A stretch of DNA of 64,000 bases, from contig JBCCXD010000004.1 of the NCBI GenBank assembly GCA_039192165.1, positions 1-64,000 of the forward strand, given 5' to 3'. The notes beneath the pieces are model-generated. The model searched no databases. It saw nothing but the letters and a program-made list of their open reading frames with translations, and was not told the DNA's origin. Every line of letters begins with the position of its first letter. The first letter of the stretch is position 1. The stretch comes from Dinoroseobacter sp039192165 (GTDB taxonomy: Bacteria > Pseudomonadota > Alphaproteobacteria > Rhodobacterales > Rhodobacteraceae). A program made the position numbers and the translations under genes. This document shows, one piece after another, positions 1 to 7,716 of this stretch.

Positions 1-1443
1 CATGGATTGCATGCTGCTTGAAAGCCACGCATTGACCACGATAACCGCCATGATTTCCTGAATCTCACGGTCCGTGAAGTGCCGACGAAGTTCTTCGATG
101 TGCGCGGCAGTCACTCGTGATGGCAGGCGTGCCGCGTCGCGGGCGAGGCGCATAGCGGCTTTCATCGCAGGCGTCACCGCCCCTGAGCGCTCAAAATCAA
201 GGAGTGACTGAATGTAGGAAATTAGGCCAGGCAGATCCTCGGGCGGGATTTCGTCCTGAAAGTACTCATCTTCTGTGTAGTCAAAAATACCAAAGGCACC
301 ATGTGCCTGGCAGTGCACGCAGCCGCTCGCAAGTTGATAAACAAAGAAGATTGACCATACGTCATCGTGATCGAATGTTCGTTCGGTTTGCAGAATATAG
401 GCATCCATCGCGAGCGTTCCAAAGGCCGCTTGTCGAGGCCAATATGTGTCGAAGCGGTTTCGATCGCTGTAAGGCACAGTGTTGTCGGGTTCTGGCGCGC
501 TCACAAAATACTCATAGTCGTAGGCCGCCACGTCGAAGGCCTTGGTATCTGGTGACGGAAGGTTGGCTGTTCGCCCCCCGTTCGCCTCCCACTCCAGAAC
601 ATCCGTTGGGGCGGCGTCGAAGGGCTCTTCGATGCCATCTCGGTCACCATCAAAAGTGATTTCCGAAACATCGTATCCGGTGATGTAATTGACCCAGTCT
701 GTTGCGAAAGTTGGATCCACCGCGCCGAGATCCTTTCGCTGCCACGTTGCATCGACTTCGGCCACGGCTTGCAACAAGACCTGTCCGACAAACGGATTTG
801 TGCGTTGCTCTTCAGGAGAGCTTGCCGCATTTGGACCAGGCATCCATCCAACGGACGACAGGTTTTCCGTCGCCCAATCCAACGTTTCTTGATCTGTAAC
901 GATTGGTAAAACCGCGTCATGCGTCGCCGAGGCATTATTGATCGCGCCAAGCTGCATCAGTTCGGATATCTGCCGATCCGTATAATTTCTACGCAGTTGT
1001 GCATGAAGATCTGCCGAGGCCGTAGTAGGGTAACTCCCGATCTCGTCGATGAAGGTGAACGCCGCTTTCAGCCGGGGGTCTTGCAGTGTTTCCACGTAGT
1101 TCGGCGCAAAAATAGCCGTAATGTCTTTATTTGGGACGCCCATGAGCGAAAGCTGATAGGCGCTTCTGGCAACGTGGTGACGACTGCCTGCCTCAATCAT
1201 TTGCCGCAATGTCAGACGCCATTTTGTGTCAGCATCAAACATAGCATCGGCGTGGATCATTGCGTCGGACATCAGCAAGCCGTTGTAGAAATCGCGCAAG
1301 TTGCTGATGTCGATTTTCTGCCGATCATAAAATGCGATGGATTGATCGGCCTCTGGGGCGGGTGGTGTGTCCGAGAACGCCTGTTCGTAGGATAGGCACA
1401 TAGCGGCCAAAGTCGTTCCAGTGAGAAGAGCCTTTAGTTCCAT
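1..1443 (-). CDS. AhpD/carboxymuconolactone-decarboxylase-like exported protein, partial (C-terminus beyond left edge)
   Basis: An uninterrupted frame of 481 codons starts at ATG 1443 and runs off the left edge, so the stop is not visible. The N-terminus (MELKALLTGTTLAAMCLSYE...) is a hydrophobic, signal-like stretch. Two regions resemble the AhpD/CMD helical fold: an N-terminal part with RHHVARSAYQLSLMGV and a distal part with SGCVHCQAHGAFG, where the Cys-x2-Cys plus nearby His matches the peroxidatic motif of AhpD-like proteins. Both parts are followed by a segment of the type [FY]TDR(E/Q)I, a hallmark of CMD-family halves, which suggests an internal duplication. It begins 4 nt after the NTF2-like gene on the same strand, so the two are probably co-transcribed. 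Family assignment is inferred from motifs; the substrate is unknown. Confidence 0.6.
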   Translation of the reverse strand, partial: MELKALLTGTTLAAMCLSYEQAFSDTPPAPEADQSIAFYDRQKIDISNLRDFYNGLLMSDAMIHADAMFDADTKWRLTLRQMIEAGSRHHVARSAYQLSLMGVPNKDITAIFAPNYVETLQDPRLKAAFTFIDEIGSYPTTASADLHAQLRRNYTDRQISELMQLGAINNASATHDAVLPIVTDQETLDWATENLSSVGWMPGPNAASSPEEQRTNPFVGQVLLQAVAEVDATWQRKDLGAVDPTFATDWVNYITGYDVSEITFDGDRDGIEEPFDAAPTDVLEWEANGGRTANLPSPDTKAFDVAAYDYEYFVSAPEPDNTVPYSDRNRFDTYWPRQAAFGTLAMDAYILQTERTFDHDDVWSIFFVYQLASGCVHCQAHGAFGIFDYTEDEYFQDEIPPEDLPGLISYIQSLLDFERSGAVTPAMKAAMRLARDAARLPSRVTAAHIEELRRHFTDREIQEIMAVIVVNAWLSSSMQSM

Positions 1444-1447
1444 TGCC

Positions 1448-2035
1448 TTACTCTCCCTCGAACAGAGTGACGAACATACCGTTCGGATTGGGCGCATGGC
1501 TCGGCACAGTCTGCAGAACATCCCAGTGTTCCGTGATTTTTCCCTCACTATCAAAAAGATACATGTCGACCGCAGCCATCCCCATGTCATTGGGATCATC
1601 ATTATCCAGATTGCGAAAGTTGACGTGCGCCATTGCGGAATCGCCAACGACGATCACCTTGTGAACATCAATTTTGACGGGGTACTCGTCGACCGACCCC
1701 TTGAACAACATCGCCAGCGGCTGACGCCCGTTTGGCAGCATTGTGCTGTGTTGAATGTACTGGTCCGACACGTATTCACCGACGGTCTCAATCGTAGGGC
1801 GAGTCGAGAGCACTTCGTAGAATTCGATAATCCGCTCTGCTCTGGCCCGGTCCTGATCGTTGTTGACGAAGATATGGGTTTCAAATCCCTGTGGGATCGA
1901 ATTGCGGTAGATAAAGCCTTGGTCTTGAGACCGGGTAGGCGGTGCAAATGGATCAATGTCTTGGGCTTGTGCACCACCCGCAGTGACCAGACACAGTACC
2001 GCTGACATCATGGCCAAGTCGAATAGTCTCAGCAT
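1448..2035 (-). CDS. Secreted NTF2-like (SnoaL-type) protein
   Basis: 195 aa. ATG 2035 is chosen over an upstream in-frame GTG (2056) because a purine-rich GGAAAGGAAG lies just before it and because it starts a clean Sec signal peptide (MLRLFDLAMMSAVLCLVTAGGAQA). The mature part has the SnoaL/NTF2-like pattern: a helical 'ERIIEFYEVL' region, 'VSDQYIQHSTMLPNGRQPLAMLF', then beta strands ending 'DMYLFDSEGKITEHWDVLQTV', as in polyketide-cyclase-like and limonene-epoxide-hydrolase-like proteins. Members bind or isomerise small hydrophobic molecules; catalysis here is unproven. It lies between an exported alpha/beta hydrolase and an AhpD-like protein, so all three probably act together in the periplasm. 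Confidence 0.75.
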   Translation of the reverse strand: MLRLFDLAMMSAVLCLVTAGGAQAQDIDPFAPPTRSQDQGFIYRNSIPQGFETHIFVNNDQDRARAERIIEFYEVLSTRPTIETVGEYVSDQYIQHSTMLPNGRQPLAMLFKGSVDEYPVKIDVHKVIVVGDSAMAHVNFRNLDNDDPNDMGMAAVDMYLFDSEGKITEHWDVLQTVPSHAPNPNGMFVTLFEGE

Positions 2036-2128
2036 CGTTTTCTTCCTTTCCGACACGTTTCACTGGTGTCGCATCTTTATGAGAACGCCCCGGATACAGT
2101 CGGTTTGTCGCGTTTTTGGGGAGCTCTT

Positions 2129-3142
2129 TCAGTCGAACAGATCACGGGCCGCATCCGCGACCAGTTTCGGTTGCCCGGCTTGAATGAAGTGGTTCGCATC
2201 GACGAAGAGGACCTTGCCATCAGGCACCAAATCTGCGGTGCGCCAGTACTCCTCTGGACGCTGTCCAGGATCGAGAGCGCCCTGCATGAACACGACCGGC
2301 ATCGTCATACGCGGAAAGACCTCAGCCAGCCGAAGCTCCAGTTCTTTGTTGAAGCTGGCGTCTGAATTGTGGGCTTCTGCAGCCTCCACGGTGCTTTTGA
2401 ACCCAAACCCCCAAGTCGCCCGCGCAATATGTTCTTCGCTCATCTCGACGGAGAAGTAGTTGCTTTCGAACAGATCCCGAATGGGCATTGGATTGCTGTG
2501 AAAGGACACCTCTGTCATGCCCTCGTGGTCGGATCGTGGCAAACCGTGCGGCTGATCCGAAGACTGCTGCAAACGTAGATAGGCCAGAACACGTGGATTG
2601 ATGCCGTCTTGAGCGACCATATGATCATCGACCACAGATCCGCAGTCTTGCGCGACCAAATTATACGTCTCGATACCAATCTCGGTCATCAAAGCAGCGA
2701 CGCCAGTCGCGACACCACCAAAAGTTAGATCAATATCCAGACGCTTGTTCGATTGGACGTATCCAAGAGTATCCGGGGCGATCACGTAGAAATCGTCAGC
2801 AAGATGGGAGATGACCTCGTGCCAAGACCACCACGTGTCCGGATGTCCGTGGACGAAAAGGATAGCTTCGCCCTTGGGATCGCCCCTCGCTACAAGGTGC
2901 CAAGCCGCTCCATTTGCTTCGACATACCGGTGCGTTCCAAAAACACTTTGCGACAGGTATTCGATCTCACCATGACGACTGACAGTGCCTCCGGACAGCT
3001 GCCCTGCCGGATACATGATCTCGTCAGAGATTTGGGTGGGGGAGTGCGGTTTATAAGGGTCTGTTTCTATCGTTTGCTGCGCGGATGCAGCGCCCAAGGT
3101 GCTTACAGAAACAACTATTAAGAGGAGAATCGCGCACTTCAT
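2129..3142 (-). CDS. Exported alpha/beta hydrolase, epoxide hydrolase / haloalkane dehalogenase type
   Basis: 337 aa from ATG 3142, preceded by GAGG and starting a typical signal peptide (MKCAILLLIVVSVSTLGAASA); an in-frame ATG at 3154 has no ribosome site. Visible family motifs are the HGHPDTWWSW oxyanion motif, the nucleophile elbow VAQDCGS with Asp as probable nucleophile, and a C-terminal 'VDANHFIQAGQP' supplying the catalytic His. An Asp nucleophile points to epoxide hydrolase or dehalogenase chemistry rather than a Ser esterase. Export is unusual for these enzymes. It is first in a three-gene minus-strand set, and its upstream region carries a 12-bp sequence also found before the LysR gene at 5016. 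Confidence 0.75.
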   Translation of the reverse strand: MKCAILLLIVVSVSTLGAASAQQTIETDPYKPHSPTQISDEIMYPAGQLSGGTVSRHGEIEYLSQSVFGTHRYVEANGAAWHLVARGDPKGEAILFVHGHPDTWWSWHEVISHLADDFYVIAPDTLGYVQSNKRLDIDLTFGGVATGVAALMTEIGIETYNLVAQDCGSVVDDHMVAQDGINPRVLAYLRLQQSSDQPHGLPRSDHEGMTEVSFHSNPMPIRDLFESNYFSVEMSEEHIARATWGFGFKSTVEAAEAHNSDASFNKELELRLAEVFPRMTMPVVFMQGALDPGQRPEEYWRTADLVPDGKVLFVDANHFIQAGQPKLVADAARDLFD

Positions 3143-3214
3143 CGGGAACCTCATGCAAGGTAACTACGTGGTTCCACTCTGAAGGCCTGCTCATAGGCAT
3201 AAAGATCGGCTAGC

Positions 3215-3226
3215 GCGCATACTATG
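3215..3226. promoter_or_regulatory. Candidate operator, GCGCATACTATG, upstream of hydrolase operon
   Basis: GCGCATACTATG lies 73 nt upstream of the hydrolase start (ATG 3142). The identical 12 bases recur at 4936-4947, before the LysR gene, as part of a perfect dyad. Two exact copies near two divergent promoters suggest a shared binding site, presumably for that LysR protein. The rest of 3227-3683 contains no recognisable gene. Confidence 0.5.
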
Positions 3227-3683
3227 AATGAAAATGAGTCATAAAGGATGTCGTCGTTCCTATTGCCGCAATGAGTTTTAGATTGACGTTCAAATTTCTG
3301 CGTTCCCGAGAGCGAGGGACTATATCTCCAACGCAATAAAATAGGGACAAAGACGAAGCAAAATGAATAGATCGAACGACATTTTGATACGGTTTTTTAC
3401 TGGCCGAAGCGCATGTCAGACAAAAGCCCCGCAGGTCGATCTGCATCGAACGATGCGATCAACTATATGCAAGTCGCCTGAAGAGGCTAAGTCACTTGGT
3501 GACCGCAGGATCGCGATCGCCGCGGGAACAGTTGCCGCAGTGGTATGTTCAAAGCTTTGACCGTCAGATAGGGCACAGCCAGCTCCTCAAGCTATCTAGG
3601 ATTTGTAAGCGACCCGAGCCGAACGTCGCGGCCCGACTGCCAGGCAAACGCCACAATAAGCTGCTGAAGCATATCGCGACAGA

Positions 3684-4277
3684 TCAAAGCACTGTCACGA
3701 TCGTAGATGTAAACTGATGTTTGTGCCGCTGAAGGCCAGGGGAAAAGAACAACTGGAACAGGTATATCCATATCGAACGCTAGGCACCGGTCAAACCACC
3801 GATGGTCTTTGGGCTGGACAAAGCCTCTACATCAAGCGATTTGACGGTGTTTTGCGCCGAGGACGTCGTGTTTATGATCACAGATTGGGGTGCACCCTCG
3901 CCCCAGCTTAGCGCAGTCCGAAGATTCTCTATCAGCATGTAGGACGCTAAGCTGTTTACAGCGTATTTGGACTCTTAGCTCTGCGCGCTGTTGACCCGCT
4001 GCAAGGTCAACACGCCAGAGTTATTATAAAGTGCGTCAATTGACGGGAAGCACCCCTGAATATCCTGAGTCACCCGTATTGTGTGGAGGGCATCCGCGAA
4101 ATCCGCTTCATAAAGCTCGACCACAGCGTCAGGAAAGCTCGGCGGAAGTTGCCGCTTTTGATACTCCGCCTTTTGACTGTTACGATTTGAGAGTGAAACA
4201 CCCCAGCCATCTGCAAAGAACTGGCGAGTAATTGCATTGCCAATGCCGCCTGTTGATCTGGTGATTGCAGCGAACAT
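3684..4277 (-). pseudogene. Degraded short-chain dehydrogenase/reductase
   Basis: One reading frame on the minus strand keeps SDR-like sequence across two in-frame stops. It starts at ATG 4277 with a Rossmann motif (TRSTGGIGNA), the 'NNSG' equivalent of NNAG, then TAA at 3975-3977, then 'YAVNSLASYMLIENL', 'SVIINTTSSAQ', 'LTGA', then TAG at 3780-3782 where the catalytic Tyr is expected, and more degenerate sequence up to TGA at 3684-3686. It resembles retinol-dehydrogenase/oxidoreductase SDRs. The nonsense codons and loss of the YxxxK motif mean no active enzyme. It lies between the hydrolase operon and its probable LysR regulator, so it may once have belonged to the same pathway. Confidence 0.75.
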
Positions 4278-4335
4278 TGATACCGATACTTTATGCTCCT
4301 CCCTTCCGAACGTTCCCTAAACGATTTTTAGAAAG

Positions 4336-4539
4336 TCACGATAAAATCACCTTAACCGCCGCATCAATGGCTTCAAAATGGGTTGGCGTTGTAAGACTTG
4401 ATCCATCCCATACGTCGCGCCAGTTTCCCACGCCGGACTTACCTTTGATGTTCATTCCAAAGAACAGCGCGCTACGTTCCTTGGTCTGAAGTACGTTTTC
4501 CCCGGCGCGCGGACCTGGCGTGGCGGCTCTCAGCGCCAA
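4336..4539 (-). CDS. Unrecognised small ORF (67 aa), doubtful
   Basis: A 67-codon frame from a TTG, with protein-like composition (FFGMNIKGKSGVGNWRDV, then THFEAIDAAVKVI). The same frame stays open a little further upstream and an AAGGAGG lies there, but no ATG, GTG or TTG follows it at a normal distance. It may be the tail of a decayed gene or chance. No family was recognised. The surrounding 4278-4935 region shows nothing else. Confidence 0.2.
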   Translation of the reverse strand: MALRAATPGPRAGENVLQTKERSALFFGMNIKGKSGVGNWRDVWDGSSLTTPTHFEAIDAAVKVILS

Positions 4540-4935
4540 TTGCTTATCTTGCCAGCCTTTTTGCTCGACCCTCCTTATGCAATTGTAGATGGTTTTCAGG
4601 CTACAGTGGCAAAACCGTTATAATCTGCAAACGATATGATTGGAGCGTCTCAGGCTCCTACTCTTCCGAAAAGCCTTTGTCCCAATGCATGCACACCGAT
4701 GGCACTTTGTTTATCAATTGAGTAAATCGGCCTCTCGTAGTCGTTCAGATCGATAAACTGGATCTCTGCGCATCGCTAAAAGCGCAGTGGCCGCTCGGCT
4801 GCACAGACAACCAACGCGCGATTTATGGATTGGCTATGGTCGGACACTGCACAAGCGAGCGCTTTCAGTGGTACTATCCTTCTGACAGTGTCCGGAGTTT
4901 AGCCAAACCGGTGTCAGAGCCTCAACGTCTCACAA

Positions 4936-4950
4936 GCGCATACTATGCGC
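4936..4950. promoter_or_regulatory. Dyad GCGCAT-act-ATGCGC upstream of lysR
   Basis: A perfect 6-bp inverted repeat with a 3-bp spacer, 65 nt before the LysR start. Its left 12 bases are identical to 3215-3226 upstream of the hydrolase operon. LysR-type regulators usually bind such dyads in their own promoters and at targets. Confidence 0.55.
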
Positions 4951-5015
4951 GCTCATGCAGCAAGCTGAGGGCTAAATTCTGAGCCTGGGCGCATAAATAC
5001 GCATATAAGGTGAAA

Positions 5016-5885
5016 ATGGATTACTGGAATGAGATTCATACTGCCTTTTGGGTAGCCCGCACAGGCACCGTCAGCGGTGCCGCAAAGAAGCTTGGTGTGC
5101 ATCGAGCGACTGTGAATCGGCATATTGATTTTCTTGAGGTCGCCATCGAAGCCCGTCTCTTCCTCCGCCACAGACGCGGCTATGAATTGACCGATGTAGG
5201 GCGCGAGTTTCTGCTGGTTGCCGAGCGATCTCATGGCTTGTTGGAGGATTTCTTAGGTCGTCTACGTGTACAAAACGCAGACATCGAAGGAGAGATCACA
5301 GTGGCTACTCTGCCTCCGTTTAATGACCTCATTTCGCCCGGGATCTTAGCGTTTCGGCAAAAACACCCGCGGACGCGGGTGAATGTGACCACAGGTGATG
5401 AGTTATCTCGTTTGGAACACGCGGAGGCGCATGTATCGGTCAGAGTTGGCGCCAAACCTGTAAACGATGACTATGTCGTTCTTCCTTTTTGCTCGCTGGA
5501 GTTCGCACTTTTCGCGCATGAGGCTTACGTTGCCAGTCGCGGTATGCCACAGCACCAGAACCTCAGGGGACACGACATTGTGGGGAACCCAGACGTTAAT
5601 AGCCCTGCCCCGTTCGAGGTCTGGCTCGCGCAGAACACTGACCCGGATCAGATTGTGATACGTTCGACAAATCCCAGGGTAATTGAAGATGCTTTGGTGC
5701 GTGGCCAAGGCGTCGGTTTCTTGCCTGTGTCATTGTCCGAGCGCTTGAAAGGTATGGCGCAGGTGTCGCCGGCTTTACCAACATGGTTGGTGCAAAGCTG
5801 GATGGTGACTCATGTGGACGTGCACTGGACAGACAAGGTTCAGTCAATGTTGAGCTGTCTAAAGGCGATTGCTCCTAAAACCTAG
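5016..5885 (+). CDS. LysR-family transcriptional regulator
   Basis: 289 aa. The N-terminal winged HTH (AARTGTVSGAAKKLGVHRATVNRHIDFLE-like, residues about 10-45) is followed by a LysR substrate-binding domain. ATG 5016 is preferred to GTG 5010 because the only Shine-Dalgarno-like sequence (AAGG, 5007-5010) overlaps the GTG but sits correctly for the ATG. 'VARTGTVSGAAKKLGVHRATV' has the typical LTTR helix-turn-helix spacing, with His rather than Ser/Gln before RATV. The C-terminal half contains 'GDELSRLEHAEAHVSVRVG', the usual D-rich turn. It probably controls the hydrolase/NTF2/AhpD operon at 3142-1, with which it shares an upstream 12-mer; the effector is unknown. Confidence 0.85.
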   Translation: MDYWNEIHTAFWVARTGTVSGAAKKLGVHRATVNRHIDFLEVAIEARLFLRHRRGYELTDVGREFLLVAERSHGLLEDFLGRLRVQNADIEGEITVATLPPFNDLISPGILAFRQKHPRTRVNVTTGDELSRLEHAEAHVSVRVGAKPVNDDYVVLPFCSLEFALFAHEAYVASRGMPQHQNLRGHDIVGNPDVNSPAPFEVWLAQNTDPDQIVIRSTNPRVIEDALVRGQGVGFLPVSLSERLKGMAQVSPALPTWLVQSWMVTHVDVHWTDKVQSMLSCLKAIAPKT

Positions 5886-5982
5886 CGCCCCGAAATTATG
5901 CAGGCCGCCTCGCAGCAAGCGTGAGACCCGCATGCAGAATGACCACCACGCCTGCGGAAACGACATGGATTACCATGCTTGT

Positions 5983-6840
5983 CTAGCCCCCTGCGTCTGG
6001 GCCACTGATCGGGGTTCTCTCTGATAGGGTTTCAGGAACGGGTGGGCGCATGTTGAATGCCTGATGCGGCCTGGTGTGATTGTACTGCCTGAGCCAGTGA
6101 TTGATGACGATCTGAGCTTGCTTGGTCGTCGTGAACCACTCCGCATTGAGAACCTCTCGCCGTAGTGTCCCATTGAACCGCTCGTTGTATCCGTTCTCCC
6201 AAGGTGATCCGGGATAGATACGGATAGGCGTGAAGCCCACTCTTTGAAGCCAGTCCTGCGTTGCATTGGCAGCAAACTCGGGGCCGTTGTCTGACCTGAT
6301 TTACTCTGGAGTGCCGTGACGCAGGAGCAGGGGGTAAAGCACCTCCAGGACGTCTTCAGAGCCCATCTTGGTGCGAACCTTCACTGCTAGGGCCTGCCGC
6401 GTGAACTCATCTAGAACCGTCAGCATTTTGTAGCTGCGCCCATTGCTGAGCTTGTCGTGCACGAAGTCTATTGCCCAAACGTGGTTTGGATGCGTGGGCC
6501 GCATTCGGATGATCCAACTGTCCTTATGATAGAGCCGTCGTCGCTTCTTGTGTCGCTGTGGTAGCTGCAATCCTTCCTCGCGCCAGAGCCGCTCGACCTT
6601 CTTGTGGTTGACCCGCCAGCCTTCGATGTGAAGCAACTCGGCGATCTTGCGATAGCCATATCGGCCGTACTGCTTCGCCAGCCGGATGATTGCCAACCGC
6701 ACCGCATCGTCATCTCTCAGAGTTGGTCGATAATGCAGGGAGCTCCGCGCCAGGCCAATCACCCGGCACGTCCGCCGCTCGGACGTCGCGAGCTTCTGAC
6801 ACGTATGAATGACGGCCTGACGGAGCTCCTCTGTGGTCAG
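5983..6840 (-). pseudogene. IS3-family transposase orfB, interrupted by nonsense codon
   Basis: The frame holds the HTH_21-like region (KQYGRYGYRKIAELL) and the rve integrase core. First DDE Asp is in WAIDFVHDKL, second in SDNGPEF, Glu in NGYNERFNGTLRRE. A TAA at 6301-6303 falls just before RSDNGPEF, where the family normally has 'EYIRSDNGPEF', so Tyr became stop by a single base change. The part after the stop stays in frame and otherwise looks intact. As in other IS3 elements, orfB lacks its own strong start and is normally made by -1 frameshifting from orfA, which it overlaps near 6837-6840. Confidence 0.85.
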
Positions 6841-7124
6841 GCCCTGGGCTTTAGGTGGCTCAGGCTTTCCTTAAGGATGAGCTTGTCCAGTTCGAACTCG
6901 GCGACGATCTTCTTCAACCGTGCGTTCTCTTTCTCAAGACTCTTCATCTCCGGCAGATGCGACCGGCCCATCCCGCCAAACCGCTTCCGCCAGTTGTAAT
7001 ACGTCGCATCGCTGATCCCGACGCTCCGACACGCCGATGCCACATCATCACCAGCCGTCAGACTCATCTCGATCTCACGCAGCAGCTTCAAGATGTCTTC
7101 GTCTGAATGTCGCTTCCTCGCCAT
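6837..7124 (-). CDS. IS3-family transposase orfA
   Basis: 95 aa from ATG 7124, which has AAGGGGG at good spacing; ATG 7148 is an in-frame alternative. It has the orfA layout: helix-turn-helix of the Tnp_1/HTH type (ACRSVGISDATYYNWRKRFG) and a leucine-zipper-like tail (LEKENARLKKIVAEFELDKL). It provides DNA binding for the OrfAB transposase. It is intact, unlike the partner orfB. Confidence 0.9.
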   Translation of the reverse strand: MARKRHSDEDILKLLREIEMSLTAGDDVASACRSVGISDATYYNWRKRFGGMGRSHLPEMKSLEKENARLKKIVAEFELDKLILKESLSHLKPRA

Positions 7125-7258
7125 GCCCAATCCCCCTTTCGCGGCCAATGTAATGGCCCAGTTCTAGGGGGGAAGGACAAGTCCTCGTCAGTCCAGCAAT
7201 CGCCGCGCGTCTGCTTTCGGCCCATACCGGACACTCAGCGCCAATGCCGAATGCTGCA

Positions 7259-7286
7259 GTCGCAGCCCACAATGCGGACATTCGCT
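7259..7286. repeat. Dispersed intergenic repeat, copy 1
   Basis: The core GTCGCAGCCCACAATGCGGA continues with CATTCGCT. It is preceded at 7212-7240 by a conserved TGCTTTCGGCCCATA segment. Related cores occur at 10217, 12821 and 16006. Confidence 0.6.
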
Positions 7287-7437
7287 TAGGCCAACGGCAT
7301 TGGACCCAAATTCGAACTTCTACGGCGACAAAATGTACTTTCTCGCAGGGTTTGGGCACCTTAACGAAGCTCGTTGACGACAGGTTTGTCATCGTCCGAA
7401 ACATGTCAGGCGCGTAGACAATTGCCCTACCAACCCA

Positions 7438-7716
7438 TCAAGGCATCGGGCCATCCGAGAAAAGAAAGTGATGAAGCTTTGCGAGATAAACATAAAACTC
7501 AACATCGGTGTCAAAGCTGATCTCTGTGCGATCCTCATATTCCAAAGCCGTAAGCTCTCTTTCGGCCAGGACATGATCAAAATTCGAACGGAAGCGCTCG
7601 GCACACTCACCGCGCGCGTCGATCTCTTCTTTTAACTGTGGGGGACCATATACGTTGCCTCCGCCATAGATGAACATATCATCCAGCCATGCCTGGGTTC
7701 GAAGATCGACCATCAT
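7438..7716 (-). CDS. Probable immunity protein of the MuF toxin
   Basis: 92 aa and acidic (many Asp/Glu, few Lys), with no match I recognise. Its ATG overlaps the stop of the MuF-type toxin gene (ATGA at 7716-7713) and its ribosome site AGGAG lies inside the toxin's last codons, so the two are translationally coupled. A small acidic protein in this position is the normal arrangement for polymorphic toxin-immunity pairs. The C-terminus (VEFYVYLAKLHHFLFSDG) is predicted helical. The immunity function is inferred from context only. Confidence 0.55.
   Translation of the reverse strand: MMVDLRTQAWLDDMFIYGGGNVYGPPQLKEEIDARGECAERFRSNFDHVLAERELTALEYEDRTEISFDTDVEFYVYLAKLHHFLFSDGPMP

Larger units (their letters stand above)
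5976..7183 (-). mobile_element. IS3-family insertion sequence, inactivated
   Basis: About 1.2 kb with imperfect terminal inverted repeats: the left end begins TGCTTGTCTAGCCCCCTGCG and the right end, read inward, is CTTGTCCTTCCCCCCTAGAA followed by CTGGGCCA, which also follows the left end. It encodes the standard orfA and orfB pair on the minus strand. Exact ends are uncertain by a few bases and I could not find a convincing 3-4 bp target duplication. A nonsense codon in orfB at 6301-6303 means this copy cannot make a complete transposase without readthrough. Confidence 0.85.

Noticed and set aside
5890..5968. A hydrophobic minus-strand tail (VIHVVSAGVVVILHAGLTLA) ending just left of the IS
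   Set aside because: It could be the end of a membrane protein cut by the IS, but nothing on the other side of the element continues it, so it is not annotated.
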